Counted from the first letter of the stretch, positions 35,225-43,577 are shown. The stretch is DNA of 64,000 nucleotides from Azospirillum oryzae (GCF_008364795.1 NZ_VTTM01000008.1:62001-126000); one strand, 5' to 3'. Numbers and translations are program-made. The notes: generated from the sequence alone by a model not told the origin.

Positions 35225-35682
35225 TCGCCCGCCACCTCGTGCCCCACCACGTCCAGCCCGCCCGCGCGGACCCACACATGGGCGAGGATATCGGCGGGGA
35301 TATCGCCGGTGCCGGGGGCCGACCTCACCCCGTAATACAGCTCCGCCGGGATGCCGCGCCGGGCCAGGAGGCGTTGGGCGACGATCCCCTGGTGGATGCA
35401 GACGGCCGGCCAGGGCACCAGCCGCGCCGCGACGGTGACGGCCCAGGCCACCCGCGCCACCTCTGCCGCCGCCGGCGGTGGCGAGGCACGGCGGCGCACC
35501 CGCGGATGCAGCCACGCGGCCAGCCGTCCGAACGGCACCAGACGCATGGCCGCCCAGGCCAGCCCCAACCCGGCGGCGGCCTCCAGCAGAAGGGGAAGAT
35601 CCGCCCGGCGGCGCCAGAGCCGGCACCAGAGCCGGCACCAGACCTGGCCCCAGCCTCGGCAAGGCAGCGCGTGCGGGCTCAT
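35188..35682 (-). CDS. Lasso-peptide B2-like leader protease (transglutaminase-fold)
   Basis: 164 residues. The catalytic Cys-His-Asp set of B2 proteins is present: AVCIHQGIVAQRLLARRGIPAELYYGVR (Cys95), ILAHVWVRAGG (His135) and LDVVGHEV (Asp144). B2 cleaves the leader from the precursor with help from the B1/RRE protein. The N-terminus has a short duplicated stretch (WCRLWCRLWRRR) encoded by a direct repeat. The start at 35682 overlaps the stop of the HPr-kinase-like gene (ATGA). It is the last gene of an operon that runs methyltransferase, B1, kinase, B2. Confidence 0.85.
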   Translation of the reverse strand: MSPHALPCRGWGQVWCRLWCRLWRRRADLPLLLEAAAGLGLAWAAMRLVPFGRLAAWLHPRVRRRASPPPAAAEVARVAWAVTVAARLVPWPAVCIHQGIVAQRLLARRGIPAELYYGVRSAPGTGDIPADILAHVWVRAGGLDVVGHEVAGDYVTLASFPSRP

Positions 35683-36587
35683 GCGCGCCCCTCCGTCAGG
35701 CGGAGCACCAGGGCCGCCGTCTCCTCCAGCCGGTCCAGCCCCTCCAGCCGCCGCAGGCGCCAGTGCGGGACCTGTCGCGACAGCAGGGCCAGCCGCCGGA
35801 AGACCGCCGGCCCGCGCCCCAGGTCGAGCGCGGTCGGCCAGTGCAGCACGTTGCGTTGCAGCGACGCCAGGACCGCCATGCCGTCCATCGGTTCCAGATG
35901 CGGCTCATCTCCGGGCACGGCCTTGTGAAGGTGGCAGACGGCGACGACCTCGCCCGCCGGGGCCGGGGGCAGATGCAGGGCCCGCTTGCCGCCGGAACCG
36001 GGCAGCTCGGGCAGGGTGTCCGGCGCATGGCCATGCCGCCGCAGCGCCTCCGGGGACAGCTTCAGCCGCGGAACGCTGGGCAGCGCCATCGGCGGACGGG
36101 CCTCGTCGGTCCAGGACAGGGGCGCCAGATCCTCCGCCACCAGCCCCAACCCCCGCGCCGTCAGTGCGGCGGACAGGGTGGACTTGCCGGCCCCGCTCTC
36201 CCCCACCAGCAGGATGATCCCACGGGGGGAGGCGAGCGCCGCCGCATGCAGCGGCAACACCCCCCGCTGGTGGCAGATCACCGCCAGGGCGCTGCCCAGC
36301 ACATAGGCGCGCAGGGCGGGGGCGGCGACCGGCGTCCGGGCGTCGACCAGGATCTCGGACCCGTTCCGCACCAGGAAGGTGCCGACGCCGTTTCCCTCCA
36401 CCCGCACGGTTCCGTCCGCCGCCACGTCGGCCTCGGCACCCGACACGAAGGGCGTGGCGCACAGGGCTGGGGAGCCCAGCCGGACGGTCACGTCGGCGGC
36501 CCCGGCGCCGGTCCTGACCGGCAGTTCCGGCAGGGGAACCTCGCTGTCCAGCCGCAGGCCCAGGACGGAATAGGAGGCGCCCATCAC
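35679..36587 (-). CDS. HPr-kinase-like lasso-precursor kinase
   Basis: 302 residues. The canonical P-loop is GESGAGKST (residues 129-137), preceded by LLPLHAAAL-like and CHQRGVLPLH segments and followed by GLGLVAEDLAPL with the acidic metal/catalytic strand. Homologues within lasso clusters phosphorylate the C-terminal Ser of the precursor, and the precursor candidate here ends in Ser. The gene is locked between B1 (13 nt upstream) and B2 (4-nt overlap), which strongly ties it to the RiPP pathway. An ATG at 36584 is an equivalent start. Confidence 0.8.
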   Translation of the reverse strand: MMGASYSVLGLRLDSEVPLPELPVRTGAGAADVTVRLGSPALCATPFVSGAEADVAADGTVRVEGNGVGTFLVRNGSEILVDARTPVAAPALRAYVLGSALAVICHQRGVLPLHAAALASPRGIILLVGESGAGKSTLSAALTARGLGLVAEDLAPLSWTDEARPPMALPSVPRLKLSPEALRRHGHAPDTLPELPGSGGKRALHLPPAPAGEVVAVCHLHKAVPGDEPHLEPMDGMAVLASLQRNVLHWPTALDLGRGPAVFRRLALLSRQVPHWRLRRLEGLDRLEETAALVLRLTEGRA

Positions 36588-36600
36588 CCCGGTCCCGGCG

Positions 36601-36909
36601 TCAGGCCGCCACCCGGATCAGCCCCTCGCCCATCATCTCGACAAGCACCGGCGCCAGGTCGCTTTCGATCGTGGCCGCATCGGCGTCGTATCGTCCCGAC
36701 AGGGCGCCGTACAGATCGCCGGCGGCAAGCGGCGTTTCCAGAAGGCGCCAGACCTCCCCGCCGATGTCGTCCAGACCGAAATAGGCTCCGCGCTCGATCT
36801 TCAGCAGCACGGTCTCGCCGTCCAGCTCCGCGGCCAGGATGTCATCGCTGCGGATCAGCAGGGTGGAATGTGGCAGTGGGGTGAGCGTTTCCATCCGGTC
36901 CTCGACCAT
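36601..36909 (-). CDS. PqqD-family RRE protein (lasso B1)
   Basis: About 102 residues, a RiPP recognition element of the PqqD fold. The three-strand/three-helix pattern is visible: DDILAAELDGETVLLKIERGAYFGLDDIGGEVWRLLETP followed by LYGALSGRYDADAATIESDLAPVLVEMMGEGLI. B1 binds the leader peptide and presents it to B2 and the cyclase. A Trp/Tyr-x-x-Pro leader element, the usual target, is present in the candidate precursor. Start options are ATG 36909, ATG 36894 (GAGGA just upstream) or TTG 36918. It is in an operon with the kinase and B2. Confidence 0.8.
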   Translation of the reverse strand: MVEDRMETLTPLPHSTLLIRSDDILAAELDGETVLLKIERGAYFGLDDIGGEVWRLLETPLAAGDLYGALSGRYDADAATIESDLAPVLVEMMGEGLIRVAA

Positions 36910-36927
36910 GGCGTGCAATCCTGGGGG

Positions 36928-37740
36928 TTATGCCATACCCGGTTCGGTGAAAGAAGCGGCTGGAACGGATGCGGGCTCCGACGCCCGTTTCCGGAAAACG
37001 ACGCCTTCGCGCAGAGGAAGCGGCCGCAGCAGCGTCTCGTCCCGCCCGTAGACCGGGGTATCGGGATGCTGGTCACCTTCCAGCAGCAGCTCGAAGCCGG
37101 CGGCGGCGGCCGTGTCGGCGAAGCGGAAATTGGCATGGCGCAGCACCAGAAGGCCGCCGGGCTTCAGGCAAGCGGCCAGCCCCGCCACCGACTCCTCGAA
37201 GGCGGCAAAACGGATCAGGTGGCCGCAACGCGGCGGAAAGCTCCCCAGTTCGCCATGACGGTAGACGGCCATGGCGAAGACCGCGTCATAGCTTTCCGCC
37301 GGTTCTCCCCCGGCATCGGACGCCAGGGCGAAGGACAGCCGGTCGTCGGGTCCGTCATCGGAACCATTGGCGGAGCGGCGGTGGGCGATGCGGCACCGGG
37401 CGATGTTGCGGGGATTGATGTCCAGGCCGCGGATGACAGCGCTTGGAAAGTAGCGGCGCAGGCTGAACACCTCCTCCCCCGTCGAGCAGCCGAAGGACAG
37501 CAGGCGGAGGCCGGGACCGTTGCCCAGCCGCAGCAGGACGTAGCGGAACAGGTCCGGATAGCGGTCCAACTCCGTCGTGGCGAAGGGCTGGAAAAGTCCG
37601 GGCACCGCGCGCCGCCGCAAGCTCGCATATCGGGCGTCGGTGCCCCGGAGGAACCGGCGGAAAGCGACGAGATGGCCGCCGCCCGGCATCCGCCCCAAAA
37701 TCCGGCGCATCCGCTTCCACAGGCAACGGCTTCCCGTCAT
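36928..37740 (-). CDS. CheR-like SAM-dependent methyltransferase
   Basis: 270 residues. Motif I is LRLLSFGCSTGEEVFSLRRYFP, with the STGEE pattern of CheR-type and related methyltransferases, followed by VIRGLDINPRNIARCRIAH and later CLKPGGLLVLRHANFRF. The substrate is unknown; a peptide C-terminus or a sugar are both possible. AAGGAT lies just before the ATG at 37740, which is preferred over the open frame up to 37914. It is the first gene of the B1-kinase-B2 operon (18 nt from B1) and divergent from the nucleotidyltransferase gene. Confidence 0.75.
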   Translation of the reverse strand: MTGSRCLWKRMRRILGRMPGGGHLVAFRRFLRGTDARYASLRRRAVPGLFQPFATTELDRYPDLFRYVLLRLGNGPGLRLLSFGCSTGEEVFSLRRYFPSAVIRGLDINPRNIARCRIAHRRSANGSDDGPDDRLSFALASDAGGEPAESYDAVFAMAVYRHGELGSFPPRCGHLIRFAAFEESVAGLAACLKPGGLLVLRHANFRFADTAAAAGFELLLEGDQHPDTPVYGRDETLLRPLPLREGVVFRKRASEPASVPAASFTEPGMA

Positions 37741-37897
37741 GCAAGGATCCTTTCCGTCCAGGAGCTTTCCGGCAGAGGAGAAGCCACATAACTGTTGCGA
37801 GTGTAGCAGTTGCACCGCGATTGTGCGTTTCCGTCGGTGCGGGAAAATGTCCGCAGCAGCCGAGGGAAGCGAGTGGATCGGCATGGCAGGGGCAGCT

Positions 37898-39082
37898 ATG
37901 GGAGTTGCGGACACGGAAACGGCTGGCAGGACGGCCGGCCTCGGTTTTTCCGTGGCGGACCTGCCGCCGGCGCAGCGGTATCTGGTCGCCGCCCTGTCCG
38001 CCCGTTTCGGCGGCCTGGCGCATCCGCTTCCCGCTGATCCGGACTGGCGGGAAATCGGCTGTCTCGCGCGCTACCATCGCCTGGCCCCGCTGATGGACCG
38101 GGCTTTCCTGCCCGGCGCGCCCGACGCCTGGCTGACGGAGATCGCGGAGTGGCGGCGGGCGGAGATCCGGCGCTCGCTGCTGCTGACCGCCAGGATGCTG
38201 GAGGTCGCCCGGTGTTTCCGGCAGGCCGGGGTCGATCTTCTGGTCCTGAAGGGACCGGCGCAGGCTGTGCGGCTGTTCGGCGACGCCCATGCCCGGTCAT
38301 GCCGGGACATCGACCTTCTGGTGCGTCCGGCCCAGGCGGACAAGGCGCTGCGGCTGCTGCGCGGGCTCGGCTACGGCACCCGGCCCGAACTGCTGAGCCG
38401 GCATGTCAACGCGATCTTCGCCGCCCATGAGGATGGCGGACCGCCGGTGGAACTGCACACGCAGCTGAGCGAGGGGAACGTCGTCTTCTCCTCCAGGGTG
38501 CTGGACCCGTTCCGCGAGAGCGCCGAACTGGACATCGGCGGGCGGACCGTCCGCTCCCTGTCTCCCGGCGCCACCATCGCCTATGCCGCCTATCATGGTG
38601 CCCGGCATCACTGGTCGCTGCTGTACTGGTTCGCCGATCTGGTGGCCGCCACCCGGCGCCCCGCCGCCGATTGGGAAGATGCAGCGGCGGTCGCGGCCCG
38701 TTGCGGCACCGGACGCCATCTCGCCATGGCCGTGCGGCTGGTCCGGGGGCTGACCGGGCTTTCCCCGCCGGTCCCGCCGCCCTGTCCGTCCGGCGACCTG
38801 CCGGTCCTGCGGCGGGCGGAGGCGGTCGTCGGCGCGATCTGGGCGCTGCCGCCGATGGAGGAGAACGAGGCGCTGCGCCGGCTGGGGACCATTGCCGTGC
38901 TGCGGTCGGACCTGTCGCTCTATCGCGGCAGGATGGCGGCGGCCCGGTATCTGCTTGCCCTTCTGCGCCCGACGGACAGCGACAATCCCGGCCTCCCGCT
39001 GTCCTCCGGCATGCGTTTCCTGCTGCTTCCGCTCCGCATCATCCGCGTTCTGGCGATGGAGCTGTCGCGCGGCCGCCCCTGA
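37898..39082 (+). CDS. Nucleotidyltransferase family protein (PF14907 type)
   Basis: About 394 residues. It carries the minimal nucleotidyltransferase motif of the NTP_transf_5 family: LLVLKGPAQAVRLFGDAHARSCRDIDLLVRP (catalytic Asp137 and Asp139 in DID) and VELHTQLSEGNVVF. Genes of this family occur beside kinase-type lasso clusters in several phyla, where their reaction is unclear. It is divergent from the methyltransferase/B1/kinase/B2 operon. Start 37898 has AGGGG 5 nt upstream; ATGs at 37883 and 37847 are alternatives. The 3' end overlaps a convergent glycosyltransferase by 44 nt. Confidence 0.75.
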   Translation: MGVADTETAGRTAGLGFSVADLPPAQRYLVAALSARFGGLAHPLPADPDWREIGCLARYHRLAPLMDRAFLPGAPDAWLTEIAEWRRAEIRRSLLLTARMLEVARCFRQAGVDLLVLKGPAQAVRLFGDAHARSCRDIDLLVRPAQADKALRLLRGLGYGTRPELLSRHVNAIFAAHEDGGPPVELHTQLSEGNVVFSSRVLDPFRESAELDIGGRTVRSLSPGATIAYAAYHGARHHWSLLYWFADLVAATRRPAADWEDAAAVAARCGTGRHLAMAVRLVRGLTGLSPPVPPPCPSGDLPVLRRAEAVVGAIWALPPMEENEALRRLGTIAVLRSDLSLYRGRMAAARYLLALLRPTDSDNPGLPLSSGMRFLLLPLRIIRVLAMELSRGRP

Positions 39083-40295
39083 CCGGATCGCCAGTGACCG
39101 GATCGCCCGTAACCGGATCGCCCGCAACCACCGCCCAGAGCGCCGTTCCGACCGAGGGGATGGAAAAGCGGTGCTCCACGAAATCGCGGGCGGCCTGGCC
39201 CATGGCGGCGCGCGCTTCGGCCGTCAGCGACCGGGCACGGTCCAGGACGGCGGCGGTGGCGGCCGGGTCGGGGTCGAAGACCAGACCGGTGCCGTCCGCC
39301 TCCACCCCGTCCCAGGCCATGCCCCTGGTGACCAGGACGGGGCGGGCCAGGGCCATCGCCTCCACCACCACATTGCCGAAATTCTCCCGCAGCCCGCCGG
39401 ACCCCAGCCCGGACGGCAGGACGGCGAAGTCGCAGCGGGCAAGCATCGCCGCCACCCCGTCGGCCGGCAGGTAGCCCAGGCATTCCACCGCCCCCCCGGC
39501 CCCGGCGGCCAGGGCGGCGACCCGGGCGGCATAGTCGCCGTCGCCCGTTCCGGCGATCAGCAGCCGGTCGTTCGGCCGGCGGGTCGCCAGCCAGATCTCC
39601 AGGAAGGGCAGGATGCCCTTTTCCGGCGACAGGCGTCCGACATAGCCGACGACCAGCCCGCCATCCGGCCGGCGCGGGGGCCGGGGCAGCCAGATCCTGC
39701 TGTCGACCGCGTTGGGGACGATGGCGACGGGAACCGCCGGAAGCAGGGCGCGCACGCCCTCGGCCTCGATCGCGCTGGTGGCGTGGACGGCGCGGGCGCG
39801 GCGCAGGGTCGGCAGGGTGATCAGCCGGTAGAACAGCCATTTCAGCGGCTTGCGGGCGCGTATGTAGGCGACGTGCCCCGCCATCAGGCTGCCATGGACC
39901 CCGACGGTGAAGGGCCGCCGCAGCAGCCGGCAGACGATCCCGGCGATGCTGGTCGGCCAGGTGGCGACGCCGCTGACATAGACCAGATCCGCCCGGCGGC
40001 AGGCCGTCCAGATCGCCGGCAGCGCCCCCAGCCCGAAGCCCCAGCGTGGCCAGCCGCGTGCCCGGTACAGGATCGGCGACACCCGGCCGGGCAGCCCCAG
40101 CTCATCCGGGCGCAGCGGCGCGCCCTCCGATGCGTCGCTGGCGCACAGGATCACCTCGTGCCCGGCCTCGCCCCAGGCCTGGGCGACCCGCGCCGTGCAT
40201 TCGGCGATGCCGCCATAGCCGCGCGCCGGGGCGATGTGGGTGACGACGATCGCGACCGTGGGAGAGGTTCGGGAAGGAAGATGGGGACCGGACAT
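39039..40295 (-). CDS. Glycosyltransferase family 4
   Basis: 418 residues, GT-B. The N-terminal domain starts VAIVVTHIAPARGYGGIAECTARVAQAW; the C-terminal domain has VVGYVGRLSPEKGILPFLE and FAVLPSGLGSGGLRENFGNVVVEAMALARPVLVTRG with the donor-binding E-x7-E. The last ~25 residues read GDPVTGDPVTGDPV, encoded by a 15-bp tandem repeat, and look like a recent extension. It is the last of two closely spaced GT4 genes (9 nt gap). Confidence 0.85.
   Translation of the reverse strand: MSGPHLPSRTSPTVAIVVTHIAPARGYGGIAECTARVAQAWGEAGHEVILCASDASEGAPLRPDELGLPGRVSPILYRARGWPRWGFGLGALPAIWTACRRADLVYVSGVATWPTSIAGIVCRLLRRPFTVGVHGSLMAGHVAYIRARKPLKWLFYRLITLPTLRRARAVHATSAIEAEGVRALLPAVPVAIVPNAVDSRIWLPRPPRRPDGGLVVGYVGRLSPEKGILPFLEIWLATRRPNDRLLIAGTGDGDYAARVAALAAGAGGAVECLGYLPADGVAAMLARCDFAVLPSGLGSGGLRENFGNVVVEAMALARPVLVTRGMAWDGVEADGTGLVFDPDPAATAAVLDRARSLTAEARAAMGQAARDFVEHRFSIPSVGTALWAVVAGDPVTGDPVTGDPVRGGRATAPSPERG
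39083..39127. repeat. 15-bp tandem repeat, three copies
   Basis: Three units, CCGGATCGCCAGTGA, CCGGATCGCCCGTAA and CCGGATCGCCCGCAA, follow directly after the nucleotidyltransferase stop and lie inside the C-terminal codons of the minus-strand glycosyltransferase, where each unit encodes five residues (GDPVT or a variant). Confidence 0.85.
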
Positions 40296-40304
40296 GCCGT
40301 TTCC

Positions 40305-41489
40305 TCAGGGCAGCGGGGGAAGGCCGAGGGCCTGACGGATGCCGCGCAGGTCCGCCTCGAAATCCCAGCCGGACACGATCTCCAGGCTTCGCCGCCCCAT
40401 CGACGCGGCAAGGTCCGGGTCGGCGCACAGGGCGCCCAGGGCCTTGGCCATCGCCCCGATGTCGCCGACCGGCACGACGAATCCATTCTCGCCGTGGCGG
40501 ACGAGGTCGGGGCCGCATCCGACCTGATCGCTGACGATGATCGCCTTGCCGAGATTCATGGCTTCGTTGACCACCAGCCCCCAGGGTTCGCAGGAGGACG
40601 GCAGCACGAACACGTCGCACATGGCATAGCAGGCGATCAGATCCTTCTGTCCCTGGAAGCCCAGGAAATGGACGGTGTCCATCCCCTCCGCCATGGCGCG
40701 CAGGTCCGGCATCAGTTCCCCGTCGCCGGCGAAGACGAGGTGGGGCGGCGGCCCGCTGGCAGGTACCGGGGTCAGCCGCTGGAAGGCGGCCAGGAGATGG
40801 TCGGCATGCTTGCGGCGCTGCAGCTTCGACGCATAGAGGATGACCGGGGCGCCGTCCGGAATGCCCATCGCGCGCCGAAGCCGCAGCCCCTCGTCCGGTG
40901 CGGCGTTGCGGAAGAAGGCGTTGTCCACGGCGTAGGGGCAGGCGAACAGCTTCTCCTCGGCGACGCCCTGCTGCCGGTAATAGGCGGCGTTCAGGCTGCC
41001 GATCGTCAGCCAGCCGTCGGCCAGCCGGTCGATGGCGGCGAAGAAGACGCGCTTCAGCGCCCGGCGCACCGGCCCGCGGCGGCGGCTGATCGGCGTGGCC
41101 TCGTCCCGGAACAGGACGCGGATGCCGAGCCGGCGGGCGGTCAGGGCGGCCAGCCAATGGACCGGCCGGCTGTAGCCGTGGATCGCCAGGCAGTCGAACC
41201 GCCCCTCCTTCAGCCGCCGCGCCAGCCCGCGGCTGAAGGGGCGCAGGAGGTCGAGTTGCCCGGTGCCCCCCCAGGCCTCCAGGAAGTCCGACCGGTAGCC
41301 GTCCAGCAGGGGCACGTCCCAGGCGATCCGGCGCCCGAACCCGGGATCGGCGAACTCGCGCACCGTCAGGTCGCTGGCATAGAACACCGTCAGGCCGATG
41401 TCCGGATCGGCGGCGATCCGGCGGAACAGCGGCGCCGCGTACTGGACGGGGTGGGTGGTGAGGAAGGCAAGCCGGACCGGATCAGTCAT
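40305..41489 (-). CDS. Glycosyltransferase family 4
   Basis: 394 residues. It begins VRLAFLTTHPVQYAAPLFRRIAADP, a common opening for GT4 enzymes of surface polysaccharide loci. The C-terminal domain has PVILYASKLQRRKHADHLLAAFQRL, VHFLGFQGQKDLIACYAMCDVFVLPSSCEPWGLVVNEAMNLGKAIIVSDQVGCGPDLV, containing the E-x7-E motif. It is probably co-transcribed with the GT4 gene at 39039. The 159-nt gap to the next gene upstream (41649) holds nothing I recognise. Confidence 0.85.
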   Translation of the reverse strand: MTDPVRLAFLTTHPVQYAAPLFRRIAADPDIGLTVFYASDLTVREFADPGFGRRIAWDVPLLDGYRSDFLEAWGGTGQLDLLRPFSRGLARRLKEGRFDCLAIHGYSRPVHWLAALTARRLGIRVLFRDEATPISRRRGPVRRALKRVFFAAIDRLADGWLTIGSLNAAYYRQQGVAEEKLFACPYAVDNAFFRNAAPDEGLRLRRAMGIPDGAPVILYASKLQRRKHADHLLAAFQRLTPVPASGPPPHLVFAGDGELMPDLRAMAEGMDTVHFLGFQGQKDLIACYAMCDVFVLPSSCEPWGLVVNEAMNLGKAIIVSDQVGCGPDLVRHGENGFVVPVGDIGAMAKALGALCADPDLAASMGRRSLEIVSGWDFEADLRGIRQALGLPPLP

Positions 41490-41648
41490 ATCGCCTCATG
41501 GTGGCTCGTCATCCCGTGCGGGTGGCTGCCCGTGGTTGGTGGGGAAACGGGCGACACCATGCCCAACCGCGGGCGCCGATACAATTCCCCGTCACATCCG
41601 AATCACGAAGGCATCGCCCTCATGCCTCTCCGCGCCGGTGCCGGCACG

Positions 41649-42740
41649 TCAGGCGAGATGCGACAGGACGTCCCACACCCGCCAGACGAAGGCATCCCGG
41701 CCGAAGCTCGGCGCCAGCAGGTCGGGAACGCAGGGGCGCGGCGTGGCCAGGGCGCGTTGCAGCGCGCCGGCCAGATCGTCGGGATCGCCAGGGTCGGCCA
41801 GTTCGCCGATGGCGCCATCCAGCACCGCCTCGCGCGATCCGTCCACCCGCGAGGCGACCACCGGAACCCCGCAGCCCATCGCTTCGAGCAACACGATGCC
41901 GAACCCCTCCTGCCGCCCGCACAGGGCGAAGGCGTCGGCGAGGCGGTAGTGGTCGGCCTTCTCCTCCTCGGGCACGAAGCCGGTGAAGACCACGCGCTCC
42001 GTCAGGCCGAGCCGGCGGACCTCCGCCTCCAGAGACGGGCGGTCGGTGCCGTCGCCGCACAGGAGGTAGCGCAGCCCCGGTTCCCGTTCGGCCAGCCGGG
42101 GCAGCACCGCCAGAAGCTCGTAGAAGCCCTTGTCGCGGTCCATCGCGTCGAGGCGGGCCAGCCCCATCAGCACGCGCGCGCCGGCCACGCCGTAGCGCTC
42201 CTCCAGCGCCGCCGGGCGCGGCCCCGGCGTGAAGACGGACAGATCGACCGTGTTGGGCAGCACCGTGCCGCGTCCGGCCGCGATGTCTGACCAGTTCCGG
42301 AAGCGGTCGAGCGTGTAGCGGCTGACCGCGATCGTCATGTCGACGGAGGAGAGGCCGGGAACCTTCACCGGCGTCCAGGCGTCGACCCCGTGGATGACCA
42401 GCGCCAGCCGGGCCGGCCGGCCGCGACGGGCCAGCTTGCCGGCCATCCGGCGGGCCAGCACGGCGACCGGCATCAGGTTGATGTGGCCGCAGATCACGAC
42501 GTCGAAGCCGCCGGCCGCCTCGCGGAGAGCGGCGCCCGCGAACCCGAGTTTCCCCGGCGGTGCCGCGCGCTGGACCGTGCGGGGGGGAAGCGGTCCCGGC
42601 GGGTGCGGCGCTCGGCGCGGCAGGATGACCAGTTCCCGGACGTCGGGCGAAGCGGACAGGGCGGCCGCCAGATCACGGTTGAAGCGTGATATGCCGCCAT
42701 GTCCGCCGAACGCATCACTGACGAGAAACAGCAGTCGCAT
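41649..42740 (-). CDS. Glycosyltransferase family 4
   Basis: About 363 residues. MRLLFLVSDAFGGHGGISRFNRDL is the N-terminal acceptor-domain start; the C-terminal domain has VLMGLARLDAMDRDKGFYELLAVLPRL, FTGFVPEEEKADHYRLADAFALCGRQEGFGIVLLEAMGCGVPVVASRVDGSREAV. The sugar specificity cannot be deduced. ATG 42740 is preferred; an in-frame ATG at 42770 is possible. With the two genes downstream it gives three GT4 enzymes in a row on the minus strand. Confidence 0.85.
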   Translation of the reverse strand: MRLLFLVSDAFGGHGGISRFNRDLAAALSASPDVRELVILPRRAPHPPGPLPPRTVQRAAPPGKLGFAGAALREAAGGFDVVICGHINLMPVAVLARRMAGKLARRGRPARLALVIHGVDAWTPVKVPGLSSVDMTIAVSRYTLDRFRNWSDIAAGRGTVLPNTVDLSVFTPGPRPAALEERYGVAGARVLMGLARLDAMDRDKGFYELLAVLPRLAEREPGLRYLLCGDGTDRPSLEAEVRRLGLTERVVFTGFVPEEEKADHYRLADAFALCGRQEGFGIVLLEAMGCGVPVVASRVDGSREAVLDGAIGELADPGDPDDLAGALQRALATPRPCVPDLLAPSFGRDAFVWRVWDVLSHLA

Positions 42741-42967
42741 GCGTCGGCGAGGCTCCGGGAGTCTGTCCATATGCGGCGGTCCCGTTTGCCGCGCAGAGGC
42801 GTCACGGGCCGGCCGAAAGGCTTACACCATGTCGGCACGCACCGGTAGCGGTAATGCCCGGGGCCGCACGTGCCGTGCGCCGCGGCGGCCCGGCCGCTTG
42901 CGTGAGGACGGCTGCACAAACGGCACCGCTTGCGCTATAACCGGGAACAACAACCCTCGGAACAGAG

Positions 42968-43471
42968 ATGAGCCCTCCGATGCGTGCCCAGTCCCGCTTC
43001 CCCCGTATCGCCGCCGTCGCGGTGCTCGCGCTGTCCACCACGCTGGCCGGCTGCCAGACCGGGTCGATGGGCAACAAGGAGGGGTTCGGCACCGTCGGCG
43101 GCGCCATCGCCGGCGGCCTGATCGGCTCGCGCTTCGGCGGCGGCTCGGGCAAGCTGGTGGCGGTCGGCATCGGCACGCTGCTGGGCGCCTTCGCCGGGCG
43201 GGAACTCGGCGCTTCGCTCGACCGTGCCGACCAGGCCTACGCCGACCGTGCCGCGACCCAGGCCTACAGCGCCCCCATCGGCCAGCGGATCACCTGGAAC
43301 AACCCGCAGTCCGGCAACCAGGGCGTCATCGTGCCGGTCAAGGACGGCTATGACGGCTCCGGCGCCTATTGCCGCGAGTTCCAGCAGACCATCGTTGTCG
43401 GCGGCCGCACCGAACAGGCCTTCGGCACCGCCTGCCGCCAGCCCGACGGGTCGTGGAAGATCGTGGGGTAA
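42968..43471 (+). CDS. 17-kDa-type surface antigen lipoprotein with glycine zipper
   Basis: 167 residues. The lipoprotein signal ends at LSTTLAGC. A glycine-zipper segment follows (GTVGGAIAGGLIGSRFGGGSGKLVAVGIGTLLGAFAGRELG), and the C-terminal domain (ITWNNPQSGNQGVIVPVKDG...YCREFQQTIVVGGRTEQAFGTACRQPDGSWKIVG) is that of the RT0821/Lpp0805-like 17-kDa antigen family. It is an outer-membrane lipoprotein that probably has a structural role. An ATG at 42980 is an alternative start. It is a single gene and marks the border between two glycan regions. Confidence 0.85.
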   Translation: MSPPMRAQSRFPRIAAVAVLALSTTLAGCQTGSMGNKEGFGTVGGAIAGGLIGSRFGGGSGKLVAVGIGTLLGAFAGRELGASLDRADQAYADRAATQAYSAPIGQRITWNNPQSGNQGVIVPVKDGYDGSGAYCREFQQTIVVGGRTEQAFGTACRQPDGSWKIVG

Positions 43472-43489
43472 AGAGTGATCGGCCTGGAG

Positions 43490-43577
43490 TCTGCCAAATG
43501 CCTATTGAAGTATCTGGCAGAATCCAGGTTTTCGATTTTCAGTGCACTTCACGCTTCAGCCGATTCTGTCTGAAGCG
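43490..43577. terminator. Two small inverted repeats between convergent genes
   Basis: TCTGCCAAAT (43490-43499) and ATCTGGCAGA (43512-43521) form a 10-bp stem with one mismatch; CGCTTCAG (43552-43559) and CTGAAGCG (43570-43577) form a perfect 8-bp stem overlapping the NUDIX stop codon. Their place between two convergent genes suggests transcription stop signals, but neither is followed by a clear T-run. Confidence 0.35.

Noticed and set aside
38892..42290. 1132-codon plus-strand open frame
   Set aside because: It lies antisense to three well-supported glycosyltransferase genes, its product is Arg/Gly/Gln/His-rich without domains, and long antisense frames are expected at this GC content.
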